Assembly: GCA_937888485.1 (NCBI GenBank) | Contig: CALAQQ010000019.1 | Location: 1-6,801, forward strand | Direction of reading: 5' to 3' | Origin: an uncultured Clostridia bacterium | GTDB taxonomy: Bacteria; Bacillota; Clostridia; Oscillospirales; Acutalibacteraceae | Length of the DNA stretch: 6,801 nt | In this document: piece after piece, positions 4,541 to 6,801 of the stretch | How the letters are laid out: every line of letters begins with the position of its first letter | How positions within the stretch are numbered: the stretch's first letter is position 1 | Made by a program: the position numbers and the translations under genes | Notes under the pieces: model-generated | What the model was told of the DNA's origin: nothing | The model's input: the letters and a program-made list of their open reading frames with translations, nothing else | Database searches by the model: none

Positions 4541-6801
4541 TTATTTTGTTTTGTATGCTTTTAAAAGACGGATTATTTCAACAATCATATAGACAACCAT
4601 CGCTCCGCAAGCAAGTGAAATTACTTCGGGGCTTCCCGGATGCAAAAGCATATTAAATATACCTGCAAGACCAAGGAAAACACCTGCCGAAAGAATGAAG
4701 TTGACAACAAACGCCAGAACAATGCCTTTCTTCGTTTTGCCTTTTTCAATTGCAACGCACGTGGGAAGAACAGAAGCAAGTGCCGCCAATGCAAATACAG
4801 ATAAGAAATAGAGAATTTCTATCCATTCAAGATATAAATTATAAACCGCAACGAACAAAGGCGCAGATATAACTGCAGCCAATATCGGCAATGTTACTGT
4901 CTTTTTGCCCTTGATTACACCGATAATAAGCCAAGCCAATGCCAATAATGCAGGAAGAACAAATACAATATAAGGGATATAGCTTGCGAATATGTTATGT
5001 TCAAATTCCATATCAGGCTGCAACTCGGATTCTGCATTATATGGCGTCTGACCGCCTGCTTTGTCAAGACCTATTACCGTGTCTTTAATTGTACCTGCCA
5101 GAGAATAATCCCATGCTTCAAAATTCAAAGCAAATGCAGGGCTGTCTTCTGCTAAAGTGAAGTCAAAGTTAAGGGCATCTTTAAACATCGGGTCGGCAAC
5201 AGTCGGGAAATGAATAAATCCCTTGTCCTGAGCCATTTTGAGAGTGTAAACATATTCGCTTGTGTTGAAATAAAGTTCATCGCCCTCTGTAAGGCTCCAC
5301 ATAAGATTGCCGTTATCATAGAAATGTGAGGGATTCAGCATTTCTATATAAATCGGTGCTTTGTTATATGTAAGGAAAATATTGTTGTAGTACATCGCCG
5401 TTGCGTGGGTTTCGCCTTTATCTATACCGGGGCTCATCAGACCTTCTTTGCTGAGTGCTGCAATATTATTCCTGATAATGTTGCCTTCACCGTAGTGAAC
5501 GTTGAAGCTCTGGCTGCCGCAGGCATAAACAAGGTTTTTCTCAACCGTCATAAAGGATGAGCCTTCGTCAAGATAAATACCCCAGCCGCCGTAACCGCCT
5601 TCACCGGGATCGGCGGCAACGTTATGAATAACGTTTTCACTTAAAACCGTTCCGGGTTGCTTGCCGAGCATATAAATACCGCCCATATCGGAAAGCCATC
5701 CCTGACCGATATTATAAATAAGATTTCGGCTGATAATTATATTCTTTGTCACATGGTAATCATAGCTCCAGATCCAGCCGACAGAAATACCTGTGTAATA
5801 ACCGTCGTGAATTTCATTATTTACCACTTCGGCAGTATCGCAGAAGGTTATGTGAATACCAATTCCGCTGAAGAATTTTCTGCCGTATTTATATATTTCA
5901 TTGTTCTTGATTGTAATATTCTGTGTATAGTTTTCGTGCTCGGGTAAGCAGTTTTCACCGCCTGCATAAACAGCGGTTGCGGCGATATTTTCAAAATAAC
6001 AGTTTTCAACAGATGAATTTTTTACACCGAATCCGAATTTTACGGCAGTGCCGCCGAGCCAGGTGAATTCGCAGTTTTTGAGGTGAACATTTTCTGCGTA
6101 TTTAACGGCAACAACTCCGTCAACAAATATTGCCGCCTGTGGGAAATCCATATCGTTTTCTTCCCACCAAGTTCCTGCATAAAATCCGTCAGCTTCGGGC
6201 TTTGCCCAATCGGTACGGGTGAAATGAACACCCTCAAAGGAAATTCCGTCAACACCGTTTATATCAATAAGTCTGTCGACATTTGAACCGTAAAGAGTGA
6301 GCGTATCAGCTTTTTCACCGTCTTTCGGCACATAATAAAGAACGCCCGAAACCTTATCGAGATACCATTCGCCCGGCTCATTGAGGGCTTCAAAAACATT
6401 TTCAAAATAAAATCGGTCAATATCTCTTATTTCCATTGTAGAGGGTCTTGATAAGCCGATTTTTCCCGTTTCTGCATTATAGGATTTTATATTCATCAGC
6501 TCATCGTGCCAATAATGGAGAATACGAATATTGACATCCTCTGAATTGTGGAACTCATCGGGGATATCATCGGTATTTGCATAGAAAGAACGCTGACCGT
6601 AAGTGAACTCCCAAGGTCTGTTTTCTTCATTCCAGAGGTCATCTTCGGGTGCAGTTGCTTTAACCGTTAAATAGCCTTCTTCAGGGAAACGGGTTGTTCT
6701 GACTTCACCGTAGTCACTGAAAAGAGATTTAAAATACCAATTATCTGCAGACGTATCAAGCTGCTTTGTAAAAACCTTGACTCCGTTGGCTTCACTCTCT
6801 T
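4541..6801 (-). CDS. Right-handed beta-helix protein (GH141-like) with C-terminal five-TM domain, 5' partial
   Basis: 752 residues are visible. The minus frame has no stop up to the right edge, so the ATG at 6496 is internal and the N-terminus is outside the window (residues numbered from codon 6799-6797). The first ~125 residues are a beta-sandwich-like lead-in ending in LHYWHDEL (94-101). NVFEALNEPGEWYLD (133-147) and the following GVLYYVP are typical of large beta-helix glycosidases of the GH141 type. Residues ~180-450 are a parallel beta-helix with repeated N-x-I/V-x-N rungs (NITIKNNEI, NIIISRNLI, NIIRNNI). WLSDMGGIYMLG (368-379) and GGWGIYLDEGSS (404-415) are the best-conserved strings; D371 and D411 are candidate catalytic acids. 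From ~607 there are about five hydrophobic helices (607-629, 636-654, 661-683, 692-715, 725-744). Basic loops KGKK and EKGKTKK place the beta-helix outside the cell. The likely role is surface-anchored glycan cleavage; substrate and exact family are unconfirmed, and a lyase is possible. The fused membrane domain is odd. Confidence 0.82.
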   Translation of the reverse strand, partial: ESEANGVKVFTKQLDTSADNWYFKSLFSDYGEVRTTRFPEEGYLTVKATAPEDDLWNEENRPWEFTYGQRSFYANTDDIPDEFHNSEDVNIRILHYWHDELMNIKSYNAETGKIGLSRPSTMEIRDIDRFYFENVFEALNEPGEWYLDKVSGVLYYVPKDGEKADTLTLYGSNVDRLIDINGVDGISFEGVHFTRTDWAKPEADGFYAGTWWEENDMDFPQAAIFVDGVVAVKYAENVHLKNCEFTWLGGTAVKFGFGVKNSSVENCYFENIAATAVYAGGENCLPEHENYTQNITIKNNEIYKYGRKFFSGIGIHITFCDTAEVVNNEIHDGYYTGISVGWIWSYDYHVTKNIIISRNLIYNIGQGWLSDMGGIYMLGKQPGTVLSENVIHNVAADPGEGGYGGWGIYLDEGSSFMTVEKNLVYACGSQSFNVHYGEGNIIRNNIAALSKEGLMSPGIDKGETHATAMYYNNIFLTYNKAPIYIEMLNPSHFYDNGNLMWSLTEGDELYFNTSEYVYTLKMAQDKGFIHFPTVADPMFKDALNFDFTLAEDSPAFALNFEAWDYSLAGTIKDTVIGLDKAGGQTPYNAESELQPDMEFEHNIFASYIPYIVFVLPALLALAWLIIGVIKGKKTVTLPILAAVISAPLFVAVYNLYLEWIEILYFLSVFALAALASVLPTCVAIEKGKTKKGIVLAFVVNFILSAGVFLGLAGIFNMLLHPGSPEVISLACGAMVVYMIVEIIRLLKAYKTK

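Noticed and set aside
5657..5947. 96-codon + strand frame opposite the beta-helix gene
   Set aside because: It is antisense to beta-helix rungs with clear family motifs, and has no RBS. The regular N-x-I pattern on the coding strand explains the open frame.
1..6801. CRISPR array, tRNA, rRNA, IS element or riboswitch
   Set aside because: I looked for spaced repeats, cloverleaf-like ends, transposase motifs and long structured leaders and found none.

Overview
The window looks like chromosomal DNA from an AT-rich gut-type Clostridia (Oscillospiraceae/Ruminococcus-like Bacillota). The evidence is strong AGGAGG/AAAGG ribosome binding sites, an EFR1-type flavodoxin-ferredoxin, a Tn916-style integrase with a small wHTH excisionase, and a DUF6809-like small protein. 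The genus is an inference; no rRNA or tRNA is present to anchor it.

Layout. (1) Positions 43-2375, + strand: a GPH/MelB-family sugar:cation symporter (43-1545), then an EFR1-family protein with a flavodoxin-like N-terminus and two [4Fe-4S] motifs (1620-2375). A perfect 13-bp hairpin follows at 2435-2467. (2) Positions 2506-4416: a small integration module with a DUF6809-like gene on the minus strand (2506-2769), a 178-bp control region, an excisionase-like gene (2948-3166) and a tyrosine recombinase with all six catalytic residues (3211-4416). The control region holds a candidate minus-strand promoter, a 13-bp direct repeat and a strong intrinsic terminator lying immediately before the excisionase RBS. 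(3) A bidirectional terminator at 4499-4534 separates the integrase from a convergent minus-strand gene (4541 to the right edge). That gene encodes a large right-handed beta-helix protein, probably a glycoside hydrolase of GH141-like type, with an unusual C-terminal five-helix membrane domain. Its reading frame stays open to the last base, so its N-terminus lies outside the window.

How it may fit together (inference). The transporter and the beta-helix enzyme could belong to one glycan-use region: the enzyme on the outer face of the membrane releasing sugar, the symporter importing it. The DUF6809/xis/int module sits between them, in a gap where both flanking junctions carry hairpins. It may be a minimal or decayed integrative element, or one end of an element whose other genes are gone. 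No certain attachment-site duplication was found. The most distinctive signals are the terminator before xis with repeats beside it, and the membrane-domain fusion on the beta-helix enzyme.
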